Shown here one piece after another: positions 24,730 through 33,281 of a DNA stretch of 64,000 bases (position 1 is its first letter; each line of letters opens with the position of its first letter). A model generated the notes under the pieces. The model had not been told where the DNA came from. It worked only from the letters and a program-made list of their open reading frames with translations, and did not search any database. The stretch is from positions 2,728,001-2,792,000 of the forward strand of contig OZ240221.1 in assembly GCA_965197675.1 (NCBI GenBank), read 5' to 3'. The DNA comes from G965197675 sp965197675 (GTDB lineage Bacteria; Chloroflexota; Dehalococcoidia; Plut-88900). A program made the position numbers and the translations under genes.

Positions 24730-25869
24730 ATGAGCCCACTAGAGATGCGAACGGAAAATGCCGATTTCTTACAGCACGCCTACAAAGCAGTCTGGATGGC
24801 GGCAGGAGCACAAGAAGAGGATGCCGACGCTGTATCCAGGGGTATATCCCTGGGTGACCGCATGGGCAAACTCACTCAGGGGATAGGTGTTTTTGAGGTT
24901 CTCTTCTTAGCCCTGGAAAGTGGAAACATGGACCTGAAGGCTAAACCAGAGGTTGTTGGAGAAGGTCCTACCTGGGCGCTATATGAAGGACATCAAACCA
25001 CAGGCTTCTGGGTACTGACCGAGGCCACCAAGAAAGCCATCGAAAAGGCTCGCGAGCAGGCGGTGGGTATAGGACTGGTACGCAACATGAACGATGCTGG
25101 GTCTTTCTTCACCTACACTTCGCTGGCCCTGGAGCAGGACATGTTCGCCATGTCCACCAACAATAGCATGCCCCTGGCGGCCCCTTGGGGTGGGATGGAG
25201 AACAGGCTATCGGGTGCGCCCTTCTGCGCGGTGCTGCCGGGAGGTGAAGAGCATCCCCTGGTGACAGATATACAATGTGTAGAAGTTCATGATGGCAACC
25301 TATCAGAAGCGGCGCTAAATAACCAAAAGCTCAAGGGGAAGTTCCTCGTAGATCCCAAAACAGGCGATCTGACAGATGATCCATCTCCATACTTCGTGGA
25401 GCTTCCGGGCTATGGACGTGTTTCCGATTGCACAGCGCCATCAGTCTTCGATACTCCCCGCTTGTACGCACTCAACGTTTTCGCTGAAATGATGTCTACC
25501 ATCATGGTGCCGGGCGCCACCATCACCCCCGAGATGCCTCACCCGATATCAGCGTGGCTCAAAGACGATCACGGCATGGGAACAGTAGGCGGGGGAATTG
25601 TCCTGGTAATCGACCCTTCTCACTTCGGGCCGATAGAAGAGCTCAAGGCCAAGTCCGATCGTTTCGTGAGATCCGTTAAGTCCGCCAAAAAACGGCCGGG
25701 GGTAGAAGAGATTTTCCTTCCCGGCGAGCGCGGGTTCCGCGATCGGGCAAAGGGAGTGGAAGTGGAGATTCTCGAGTCTCATTGGACGCCTTTCATCGAA
25801 CGAGCAACGAAGTACGGCGTAAACATAGAAGGGTTGCGCGAGCGATGGCTGACACAGCAGATTGGATGA
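24730..25869 (+). CDS. Ldh2-family (malate/L-lactate/ureidoglycolate) dehydrogenase
   Basis: 379 residues of the Ldh2/AllD/YbjC-type NAD(P) dehydrogenase family, which lacks a Rossmann fold. Family signatures are GIGLVRNMNDAGSFFTYTSL in place of the usual GxSxHxG-x-x-GY region, STNNSMPLAAPWGG, and MSTIMVPGA. The catalytic His usually seen in the family's VRNSNHFGA segment is replaced by Asn-Asp here (RNMNDAG), so the chemistry may be altered. It is divergent from the amidohydrolase at 24608. GAGGAGGAAC precedes the ATG. Ureidoglycolate dehydrogenase would fit the ureide context but is not proven. Confidence 0.75.
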   Translation: MSPLEMRTENADFLQHAYKAVWMAAGAQEEDADAVSRGISLGDRMGKLTQGIGVFEVLFLALESGNMDLKAKPEVVGEGPTWALYEGHQTTGFWVLTEATKKAIEKAREQAVGIGLVRNMNDAGSFFTYTSLALEQDMFAMSTNNSMPLAAPWGGMENRLSGAPFCAVLPGGEEHPLVTDIQCVEVHDGNLSEAALNNQKLKGKFLVDPKTGDLTDDPSPYFVELPGYGRVSDCTAPSVFDTPRLYALNVFAEMMSTIMVPGATITPEMPHPISAWLKDDHGMGTVGGGIVLVIDPSHFGPIEELKAKSDRFVRSVKSAKKRPGVEEIFLPGERGFRDRAKGVEVEILESHWTPFIERATKYGVNIEGLRERWLTQQIG

Positions 25870-25893
25870 AAGCCGGCCACCCAAAACGGCTAA

Positions 25894-25933
25894 ACAGAGA
25901 GGGCTGGGCCTAAATCGGCCCAGCCCTCTCTGT
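25894..25933. terminator. Bidirectional terminator between convergent genes
   Basis: A perfect 17-bp stem, from ACAGAGAGGG...GGGCC at 25894-25910 to its complement at 25917-25933, with a 6-nt loop. CACTTT follows on the plus side and AAA/TTT on the other. It separates the Ldh2-type dehydrogenase from the convergent amidohydrolase. Confidence 0.8.
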
Positions 25934-25954
25934 CACTTTAAAGGTGGTGCTAAT

Positions 25955-27097
25955 CTAGCGGAATCTGTAGGTGCTCGCGGCGTTGGTGCAGGTTATCTTC
26001 CTTAGCAGGTTCGCATCCAGATGGCCAAGGTCCTCTTTTATCACGCGTTGTGAATAGGGCCAGACTCCATCCGGATGGGGATAGTCGGAACCCCACATGA
26101 TGTTGTTCTCGCCGATCCGGGATACTATCTCAGGGCCTGGGCTTTCGTGCTGGAAGGTGGAGAAACCCTGCCGGTACCAATAATCGCTGGGCTTGTTCTT
26201 CAGGCCTATGTGGAACAGCCGGTCATCGTACTCCACGTCCATCCTCTCTAGAACATAGGGTATCCAGCTGATCCCGCACTCACCCAGAACGAACTTGAAG
26301 TTGGGGTATCGTTCGCAGGCCCCGGAAAGGATGATGCTAGTGAGGAATTCAGAGCCTGAGAGCTGAAACAGTATCTCGGATAAACCAAAGTCCACCCAGT
26401 GATATGTTTCCTCGTCCCCGGATTCCGGCTTCCTGTAAGGCAATCCTGTGGTGTGGAAAGATAGCGGCATATTGTATTGATCAGAGGCGGCCCACAGCAC
26501 GTCCCAATCTTCGTAGTAAATGGGCTTCACAGCAGTAGCTACGCCTAGCTCCCCACCCCTTAGGCCCATCTTGGCCGCCCTGGCCAGCTCTTCTGCTGCA
26601 ACCTGGGGATCGTGATTAGGCAGGCAGGCGAGACCAGCTACTCTCGAGGGATCGCTTTTGCAGAAGTCGGCAATCCATTCGTTATAGATTCGGAAGGCTA
26701 CCGCCAGAGCGTCAGGGTCCTTCATCTTGGTTGAGATCGCGAACAGGCCGTAGATGACCTCGGCATCTATTCCATCCAACTCCTGGTCCTTTCTTCGAAG
26801 GTCTGGATTAGTGGGGTGGTACAGTCCCTTCTGACCATCTGTATAGAAGCCCGTTGAGGCCATCGCATCGGCGTGCTTGGAGATTCCGGCTTTATATGGA
26901 TCGCCTGTCCTTACTGTCCCCGCAGCCGCCACTTTGGATAACACCTGGCCGTCCACCTTCCAGACCTTTCCTTCGCTGGTCTCCTCCAGCTTCGGTACCT
27001 TGTCCTTGAACTGGCTTGGGACGTTGGCAACGAACATATCTTCGGGAAACCAATGGATGTCTACGTGACAGTCGGCTGAAATAGTGTTGTACTTCAT
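25955..27097 (-). CDS. COG2159 amidohydrolase-2 family hydrolase (copy a)
   Basis: A 380-residue TIM-barrel metal-dependent hydrolase or decarboxylase of the ACMSD/amidohydrolase-2 family. The N-terminal metal motif is ADCHVDIH and the C-terminal metal Asp lies in MWGSDYPHPDG. A central FHTTG carries a metal-binding His. The ATG at 27097 is chosen over an upstream GTG because GGAGG lies five bases before it. This copy differs from the others in the window by CHVDIH-WFPED instead of the SHxxEPxDLW pattern. Likely substrates are aromatic or heterocyclic carboxylic acids. Confidence 0.85.
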   Translation of the reverse strand: MKYNTISADCHVDIHWFPEDMFVANVPSQFKDKVPKLEETSEGKVWKVDGQVLSKVAAAGTVRTGDPYKAGISKHADAMASTGFYTDGQKGLYHPTNPDLRRKDQELDGIDAEVIYGLFAISTKMKDPDALAVAFRIYNEWIADFCKSDPSRVAGLACLPNHDPQVAAEELARAAKMGLRGGELGVATAVKPIYYEDWDVLWAASDQYNMPLSFHTTGLPYRKPESGDEETYHWVDFGLSEILFQLSGSEFLTSIILSGACERYPNFKFVLGECGISWIPYVLERMDVEYDDRLFHIGLKNKPSDYWYRQGFSTFQHESPGPEIVSRIGENNIMWGSDYPHPDGVWPYSQRVIKEDLGHLDANLLRKITCTNAASTYRFR

Positions 27098-27164
27098 AGC
27101 ATCCTCCACCTCTGCCTGTATGAGCCTAATATGGAATAAACGGCGATTAATGTCAACCTTACCT

Positions 27165-27968
27165 CTAGTTAAAGGCTCGCTCCAACTCGTCTATCTGCCT
27201 GTCTGTCAGCGTCCAACCCGACGCGCCACAGTTTTCCTCGACGCGTCGGGCGCTGTTGGACTTGGGTATGGCGATAACGTGCGATTTTGAGATGCACCAG
27301 TTCAAGGCGACCTGGGCCATCGTTTTTCCAGTCTCCCCTGCAATCCTTGCCAAAATCGCCATGGCGTTCTTATTCAGAAGTAGAGGTTTCGAGGTGAGCG
27401 CACCTCTGGCTAACGGGCTGTATGCCAGCACAGTAATGTCGTTTCTCTGGCAGAATGGCAACAGCTCTCGTTCGATTCCCCTGTTGGAGAGGCTATAGAC
27501 GACCTGGTTGGAAACTATCCTGTTTTTAGTCAAAGCCCTCTGCGCCTCTTCTACCTCTCGTGCCGAGAAATTACTAACGCCGATAAACCGCACCTTTCCC
27601 ATGTCCACCAGCTCTTCCATGGCCCTCATGGTCTCCTCGATAGGTACGCTGGAGCTTGGCCAATGCACCTGATAAAGGTCGATGTAATCGATTCCTAATC
27701 GGTGGAGGCTGTTCTCTGCAGCCTGAAGCACATCTTTATATCGGAGGTGTCCAGGCGAGACCTTAGTAGCGACGAACACTCGAGCCCGCTGTCCCCGTAC
27801 AGCCTCTCCTACCGTGCCTTCGGTGCCGTACGCCTCCGCGGTATCGATTAGAAACGCCCCTAGCTCCATACCACGCCGTAATGGTTCTAAGCTTCCCTTG
27901 TACTGCCAGGTCCCCATACCGATCTCTGGTAGCTCTACGCCAGTGGAGCCAAGCTTTTTAAGTTTCAT
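27165..27968 (-). CDS. Aldo/keto reductase
   Basis: A 267-residue AKR with the catalytic tetrad visible: Asp and Tyr in LIDTAEAYGTE, Lys in FVATKVSP, His in LYQVHWPS. The NADPH-binding C-terminal segment is AIPKSNSARRVEEN. The start is ATG at 27968 with GGGAG six bases upstream; the longer frame from 27989 lacks an RBS. The gene lies upstream of COG2159 copy a on the same strand with a 67-bp gap, so the two may be co-transcribed. An extended -10 box (TGGTATACT) is present upstream near 28018. Confidence 0.9.
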   Translation of the reverse strand: MKLKKLGSTGVELPEIGMGTWQYKGSLEPLRRGMELGAFLIDTAEAYGTEGTVGEAVRGQRARVFVATKVSPGHLRYKDVLQAAENSLHRLGIDYIDLYQVHWPSSSVPIEETMRAMEELVDMGKVRFIGVSNFSAREVEEAQRALTKNRIVSNQVVYSLSNRGIERELLPFCQRNDITVLAYSPLARGALTSKPLLLNKNAMAILARIAGETGKTMAQVALNWCISKSHVIAIPKSNSARRVEENCGASGWTLTDRQIDELERAFN

Positions 27969-28049
27969 ATCCCACTCCCGCAATAGCAATCATACTTCTA
28001 CTCACTGGGCTCTCAGTATACCAATACCTCCTTATTAGAGCGGGGTGCT

Positions 28050-28229
28050 ATGGTGCTCTGTCGTAAAGCTCTCTCCCTTTATCCAAGTACTTCCTTCTTT
28101 ACACCAGTCTGTTCAGGGCTTACTACGCTATTGCGCCTGAATCAGAATGGCGGTCTGGGTACAGTAATTGGTCACATAGAAGCTATTGGTAAGATCAGGG
28201 AGGATCTGAAAGAAGCCGTATATGGCTAG
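28050..28229 (+). CDS. Possible small protein in the 355-bp gap before LLM oxidoreductase
   Basis: An ATG-initiated 59-codon frame (MVLCRKALSLYPSTSFFTPV, ending REDLKEAVYG) fills the 27969-28323 gap. No convincing ribosome-binding site precedes it and no family is recognised. It could be a decayed gene tail or chance. Apart from this and a -10-like box for the opposite-strand aldo/keto reductase, nothing is seen in the gap. Confidence 0.2.
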   Translation: MVLCRKALSLYPSTSFFTPVCSGLTTLLRLNQNGGLGTVIGHIEAIGKIREDLKEAVYG

Positions 28230-28323
28230 GTCTTTACAGAGAGGGGCATAGAAACTACTATGCCAGAACGAAACAGCATGATTTGTGCCAGGCGTTGACC
28301 CAGTTAAAAGGAGGAGCAGTTCA

Positions 28324-29196
28324 TTGCAAGTTGGAATAGTATTTCCTCAAACGGAGATCGGCGCAGACCCCAAAGGAGTTCGAGACTTTGCCCAGGCGGT
28401 GGAGGAGCTAGGCTATCCAAATCTCATCGTCTACGATCACGTTCTCGGTGCCGACACCACAAATCGAAGTGGATGGGATGGGTTCTATGTCCTGGAGGAC
28501 ATGTTCCATGAGATATTCGTTCTCTTTGGTTACCTGGCCTCTGTGACCGAGAGGATTCGACTTGTGTCCGGGATATTAATACTGCCCCAGAGGCAGACTG
28601 CACTGGTGGCCAAGCAAGCTGCTGAAGTTGATGTGCTCAGTGGGGGGCGGCTCACATTGGGCGTAGGTATCGGGTGGAATGACGTGGAGTTCGACGCTCT
28701 AGGCGAGGACTTTCATAACCGCGGCCGTCGCTCCGAGGAGCAGATTGAGCTTCTGCGAACCCTGTGGACTCAGAAAGTGGTGGATTTCAAAGGACGCTGG
28801 CATCGAATACCGGAGGCTGGCCTGAATCCGCTGCCCGTACAGAGACCTATCCCCATCTGGTTTGGTGGAGGTGCAGAGCCTGTAATAAAAAGAGTAGGCA
28901 GGATGGCGGACGGCTGGCTGGTCGAGTTCGGCCTCGATGAAGAGGGAAGGGCTGCGATTGAGCGAATGCGGAGCTATGCCCGGGAGGCTGGACGAGACCC
29001 AGCCTCCATCGAGATTGGACCTCTGGTTGAGCTCTCCTCTATAGGAATCGATTCCATAAATGACCATCTCAGGGAATGGCGGGAGCTTGGAGCCTCCCAC
29101 GCTGCCATAGATACGATGAAGCTCGGACTAAGCTCTCCCAAGGAGCACATCGACTTGGCCCGAAAGCTGAGAGAAGTCCTCAATAGCTTTTTCTAA
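28324..29196 (+). CDS. LLM-class F420-dependent oxidoreductase (1)
   Basis: A 290-residue luciferase-like monooxygenase-fold protein with GIVFPQTEIGADPKGVRDFA, HVLGADTTNR, VLSGGRLTLGVGIGWNDVEF and GRMADGWL. This is the F420-type LLM pattern (TIGR03619-like) rather than the FMN/FADH2 luciferase type. The start is TTG at 28324, preceded by AAAGGAGGAG. The longer ATG frame from 28285 places the RBS inside the coding region. Substrate unknown. It is one of three such genes here, each next to hydrolases. Confidence 0.85.
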   Translation: MQVGIVFPQTEIGADPKGVRDFAQAVEELGYPNLIVYDHVLGADTTNRSGWDGFYVLEDMFHEIFVLFGYLASVTERIRLVSGILILPQRQTALVAKQAAEVDVLSGGRLTLGVGIGWNDVEFDALGEDFHNRGRRSEEQIELLRTLWTQKVVDFKGRWHRIPEAGLNPLPVQRPIPIWFGGGAEPVIKRVGRMADGWLVEFGLDEEGRAAIERMRSYAREAGRDPASIEIGPLVELSSIGIDSINDHLREWRELGASHAAIDTMKLGLSSPKEHIDLARKLREVLNSFF

Positions 29197-29249
29197 AGAA
29201 CCAGAAAGTGGGTCGTAGGGTGTCCAATGCTACTGAGGTATTTCTTTGT

Positions 29250-30356
29250 TTACTTAAACCCGTAGATCCTAGCAGCGTTGCCTCCCACTATCTTCTCTTG
29301 ATCCTCCGGTGGAACACCCTGGAGTATCTTTTCCAGAAACTCCATCGACTTTGGAAAGGTGCTCTCCTCATGGGGGTAATCGGATCCCCACATTAAACCG
29401 TCGATTCCAATGAACTCTCGATCTCGTACCCCTCGAGCATCCTCCTGGAAGCTGAGGAACACGTTACGACGGAAAAAGCTGCTGGGAAGCATATCGTTTT
29501 CGAAGCGGTGCCAGCCTGGCCTTTGAGCCCTCTGCGAGTACGCGAAGTCCAGCTGTTCGATGAAATAGGGAGCCCACGATAATTCATGTTCTACGGCTCC
29601 AACCATCAAACGAGGATGCCGCTCGAATACTCCTGAGTAGATCATCTTGGCAAGAGAAACCCGCACCCAATGGTCCGTTACCGTAAACTCGTGCTGTTCT
29701 AGCGTGTCACCCGTTGACCCAAAGCGATTAGTAAACAGATGGAGGCTCAATGGTATCTCCAACTCTTCCGCAGTGGACCAAAGAGGGTTGTACTCGGGCA
29801 GGCTATAGGGTCTTTCTTCGATGGGATACACCGTTATCATAGCCCCGTCTAACCCCAGGCCATGTACGCGCTCAAGCTCCTTCACCCCCTCCTGAACATC
29901 ATCTAAATTTATCATAGCGAGACCCTTCAACTGATCTGGATAGTCACTGCAGAACTCTGCGATCCAATCGTTGTAGGTTCGGAATATAGCCGAGAGCAAC
30001 TCCGAGTCTTCCACTCGAAAGAGGCTAAGTCCTTCCGATGGGTAAATTACCGCCCCAGATATCCCGTCTATATCCATATCCTTCACGAATTCACCGGGAA
30101 TATATCCCCCCGGACGAACGTTGGCAAAACTTTCTACGCTGGAGAGGGCTTCAGGATTAGTGAATCTCAGACCAACTTGCGTATTCTCACCGATAGATTC
30201 GAACTTCTTGCCCTCGATATACCACCAATCGCCATCCTCTTCCCGCAATAGGCGGGGTGCTCGATTCTTAAATTGTTGGTCGATCCTATCGAACCAGAGA
30301 TCCGGAGGCTCTACTATATGGCTATCCGAAGATATAACGCGATGATTGTCCACCAT
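29250..30356 (-). CDS. COG2159 amidohydrolase-2 family hydrolase (copy b)
   Basis: 368 residues with VISSDSHIVEPPDLWFDRID at the N-terminus, a metal-site His in LSLHLFTNRFG, and MWGSDYPHEESTFP near the C-terminus. These are the binding residues of the ACMSD-like TIM barrel. GGAGGATGGAG precedes the ATG. It is convergent with the LLM oxidoreductase and follows two cyclase genes on the same strand (31350 to 30394, then 30356), suggesting a three-gene unit cyclase-cyclase-amidohydrolase that hydrolyses linked N-formyl or lactone/amide bonds. Confidence 0.87.
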   Translation of the reverse strand: MVDNHRVISSDSHIVEPPDLWFDRIDQQFKNRAPRLLREEDGDWWYIEGKKFESIGENTQVGLRFTNPEALSSVESFANVRPGGYIPGEFVKDMDIDGISGAVIYPSEGLSLFRVEDSELLSAIFRTYNDWIAEFCSDYPDQLKGLAMINLDDVQEGVKELERVHGLGLDGAMITVYPIEERPYSLPEYNPLWSTAEELEIPLSLHLFTNRFGSTGDTLEQHEFTVTDHWVRVSLAKMIYSGVFERHPRLMVGAVEHELSWAPYFIEQLDFAYSQRAQRPGWHRFENDMLPSSFFRRNVFLSFQEDARGVRDREFIGIDGLMWGSDYPHEESTFPKSMEFLEKILQGVPPEDQEKIVGGNAARIYGFK

Positions 30357-30393
30357 ACTCCATCCTCCTATCGAGTTAACTCTCCACGGCCGA

Positions 30394-31350
30394 TTAAAAG
30401 ACTGCTATGGGATTGACGGGGGAACCCGTGGCGTATTGAAAACGCAGAGGTGCGATTGCCAGCATAAACTCCCATCGGTTCCTATCAGCACAAGCCTTGG
30501 CCAGATCTTCCAGGTTGGCGTTGTCTATCAACCATAGACCGAGATGCGGAATACCTATTTGATGGATTGGAGATTGTACTGCCTCATAACCGCTTGGAAT
30601 CGAGTCCTGATCGCAATCGGATCCCAAAATCGCTATATCCCTCTCCCGAAACCAGGGAATACAAGCGGCATTAGCTCCAGGGTGAGACTTCCATATCTCT
30701 TCCAGTGGGCCGACCTGAAAGTGTCTAGCCAGATGGCCAGTGCGTATGAAGAGAACGTCACCGGACTCCACCTTTACCCCTTCAGCCTTTTCAGTCTCCT
30801 CCAGCTCTTGCGGTAGAATAGTGTCAGTCCCTTCTAGCCATTTAACTCCCCTCAGACGAGGTATATCTAGCAGTACGCCCCTGGTAACCACCCCGTGGGA
30901 CACAACCTCCACCGAGTTGGCGGTAGCGCCTTGAGCCGTAGTGACCATTTGAGAGGGACGCCCATTGTACATCTGCCCTTTCCAGAATGTGTGGCTGATA
31001 GAATCTAGGTGAGTGATGGTTAGGCCGTGGAAGACCATACCGATGAATTCATCCGCCTGTTGCTCCTCGTTTTCATCGCCGTCAGTCGGGGTGCTATACT
31101 TCTCTCCAGAGCGGCTCATGTAGTGGATGACTTTGGATACCCTATCCCCGGGCATCTCACGGGTGATCAGCCAAGAGCAGGAAACCGAGACCCCATCCCT
31201 AATCAGCGTACCCGCTTGTTTTCGTTTCTCTTCCGTAATCAGATTGAGAGTGCCAAGCTGATCGTCCTTGCCCCACCTTCCCCAGTTGGATTGGGATTCG
31301 ATGTAGCCGAGGACTTCTTCTTCAGTCGGTATACCCTTTTCACTGGTCAT
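30394..31350 (-). CDS. Cyclase-family protein (kynurenine formamidase-like), copy 1
   Basis: 318 residues. It opens with NWGRWGKDDQLGTLNLITEE, the typical start of long 'cyclase' family members related to KynB arylformamidase and isatin hydrolase. The metal motif is relaxed: HGLTITHLDSISH instead of HxGTHxDxPxH, but three His/Asp ligands remain. The ATG at 31350 with GGAGG upstream is chosen; the frame extends further to 31443 without an RBS. It lies 52 bp downstream of a paralogue and 37 bp upstream of COG2159 copy b. Confidence 0.85.
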   Translation of the reverse strand: MTSEKGIPTEEEVLGYIESQSNWGRWGKDDQLGTLNLITEEKRKQAGTLIRDGVSVSCSWLITREMPGDRVSKVIHYMSRSGEKYSTPTDGDENEEQQADEFIGMVFHGLTITHLDSISHTFWKGQMYNGRPSQMVTTAQGATANSVEVVSHGVVTRGVLLDIPRLRGVKWLEGTDTILPQELEETEKAEGVKVESGDVLFIRTGHLARHFQVGPLEEIWKSHPGANAACIPWFRERDIAILGSDCDQDSIPSGYEAVQSPIHQIGIPHLGLWLIDNANLEDLAKACADRNRWEFMLAIAPLRFQYATGSPVNPIAVF

Positions 31351-31402
31351 GAAAGCCCCCTCCTCATTCAGTCTCGTCTTAGATGGCAGGTTACAGCTAC
31401 AT

Positions 31403-32257
31403 TCAAACGATGGCCAACGGGTTCCACGGAGTACCCGATGCATGGGTCAACGGCAATGGTGCTCCTACAAAGAGGAACTCGTAAATTTTGTCCTTCGAAA
31501 GCTCCTCCATATCCAGATTCTCCAACAAATAGATGCCCAGGTCTCTAAGCGCATACTTATGTAAGTAGTGAGGATCTCCCCCATCCCTTTGAGCTTCCAC
31601 TGTTGGCTGGTCCGCCCCTAGGGCGCACACGTCCTTTTCCTTAAGCCACGCGGCCAGTGATCCATCTGGCCCGGGTACCGCAGATTCCCATAGAGCTCGA
31701 TCGCTGAAGAAGACTCTGTACCAGCCGGTGCGGATCAGTAGTATATCGCCTTGCTCTATATTTGTCCCTTGGGCGGCGGCGATAGCGTCCAACTCATCGC
31801 TGGTTACCACTTCGCCGGGGCCCATGTGCTCTACGTTTCGATAGGTCGGAACGTCGAGCATGACACCTCGGCCCACCATTGAGCGCACGTTCTCGATTCC
31901 GGTCTTTACGACGCCTGAATCGAAAGCTTCTTCTTCCGGAATGTCGTTATAGAATCGACCATCGGCCCACATATGTCCTAGAGCGTCTATGTGAGTCCCC
32001 GAGTGGGTGTCCATGGTCAACACGTCCTCTGAGAAGCTTCCTATTTCGTCGGGCACATAATTGCTCACCTTCCAGGTCTTATGAAATGAAGGATGCTGAG
32101 GCCCGTCCTTTTCCAGAGGGACGGCCAAGCTATATACCCGCCCCTTTCTCACCAAGTCGACAGCCTTCAGCACAACCTCCGGCGTCAGTAGGTTCAATGC
32201 TCCCAGTTGATCGTTGGCGCCCCATCTGCCCCAATTGCTAACTTCGCTACCTACCAT
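31403..32257 (-). CDS. Cyclase-family protein (kynurenine formamidase-like), copy 2
   Basis: 284 residues, homologous to the next gene along the full length (shared NWGRWGANDQLGALNLLTPE). It has the canonical metal motif DTHSGTHIDALGHMW of manganese/zinc-dependent cyclase-fold hydrolases. The start is ATG at 32257, five bases after GGAGG; the in-frame ATG at 32269 overlaps that RBS. The pair probably arose by tandem duplication followed by divergence of the metal motif in copy 1. It is divergent from the LLM oxidoreductase at 32408. Confidence 0.87.
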   Translation of the reverse strand: MVGSEVSNWGRWGANDQLGALNLLTPEVVLKAVDLVRKGRVYSLAVPLEKDGPQHPSFHKTWKVSNYVPDEIGSFSEDVLTMDTHSGTHIDALGHMWADGRFYNDIPEEEAFDSGVVKTGIENVRSMVGRGVMLDVPTYRNVEHMGPGEVVTSDELDAIAAAQGTNIEQGDILLIRTGWYRVFFSDRALWESAVPGPDGSLAAWLKEKDVCALGADQPTVEAQRDGGDPHYLHKYALRDLGIYLLENLDMEELSKDKIYEFLFVGAPLPLTHASGTPWNPLAIV

Positions 32258-32407
32258 AGGTTCCTCCATTCGTAGTTTAGCCGTAGCACACCTTATTATA
32301 TGTCAGTCCCGTAGGTTTAGTAAGCGATGTCCAGATACCTGGGTTGACGATACTGTTCTACCCCTTTACCATACTTGCCGTTAGCAGAGTCAATGCACGA
32401 GGAAGCG

Positions 32408-33250
32408 ATGAAAATCGGCATTTTCGTATTCCTGACTGATACCTCGCTGGATGTTGCCCAGTTGGCGAAAAGGGCAGAGGAGCTGGGTTTCGATTCCTTC
32501 TGGGTTCCAGACCACCCCATTATACCAGTCCATATCAGCTCAGAATCCGATGCTTACCAACTGAACAATGCCTATAATCGTATCCCCGACCCTTTTTTAG
32601 CACTGTCTCGCGCCTCGGCTGTAACCAAGACCATTAAACTGGGAACAGGCATCTGCTTGATCCCTGAGAGGAACCCTTTAATGATGGCTAAAGAGGTAGC
32701 CACCTTAGACCATGTCTCTGGGGGTAGGTTTATTTTCGGTATCGGTGCGGGATGGCTCAGAGAGGAAACTGAAATCATGGGGGGCGATTTCCCCCATCGT
32801 TGGACTCAAACCAAGGATTCCATACTGGCAATGAAAGAGTTATGGACTAAGGAAGAGTCCGAATATCACGGCTCCTACTACGATTTCCCGCCTGTCAACT
32901 CCTTCCCGAAGCCCATTCAAAAGCCTCATCCCCCCATCCTCTTGGGTGGTTTGGCGAAGAACGTGTTCAAGCGGACCGTGGAGTGGGGAGATGGTTGGTT
33001 GCCGGATACAGTGATCCCAAAAAGGATAGAAGAAGGTCGCAAAACCTTGGATGAACTTGCCGCTCAAGCCGGACGGGACCCTAAATCCATCGAGATTCTG
33101 GCCTTCGGAGAATCCGGCGACTTGAGGACGAGACAGTCCATCAAAGCCCTGGAAGAGGCGGGCGCCGATGGAGCAGTGGTTTGGTTAATGCAGGACGAGG
33201 GTGATGTAGCCCTCATTGAAATGGAGGACCTTGCCAGGGAGCATCTGTAG
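32408..33250 (+). CDS. LLM-class F420-dependent oxidoreductase (2)
   Basis: 280 residues with MKIGIFVFLTDTSLDVAQLA, WVPDHPIIP, TGICLIPERNPLMMAKEVAT, HVSGGRFIFGIGAGWLREE and the VEWGDGWLPD segment, an F420-type LLM oxidoreductase. ATG at 32408 is chosen, with GAGGAAG upstream. An in-frame ATG at 32375 would add 11 unrelated residues. It is followed after 31 bp by a deacetylase-type amidohydrolase on the same strand. Substrate unknown. Confidence 0.86.
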   Translation: MKIGIFVFLTDTSLDVAQLAKRAEELGFDSFWVPDHPIIPVHISSESDAYQLNNAYNRIPDPFLALSRASAVTKTIKLGTGICLIPERNPLMMAKEVATLDHVSGGRFIFGIGAGWLREETEIMGGDFPHRWTQTKDSILAMKELWTKEESEYHGSYYDFPPVNSFPKPIQKPHPPILLGGLAKNVFKRTVEWGDGWLPDTVIPKRIEEGRKTLDELAAQAGRDPKSIEILAFGESGDLRTRQSIKALEEAGADGAVVWLMQDEGDVALIEMEDLAREHL

Positions 33251-33281
33251 CTCACGTAATTCACAATAAAGGGGGAGAGAG

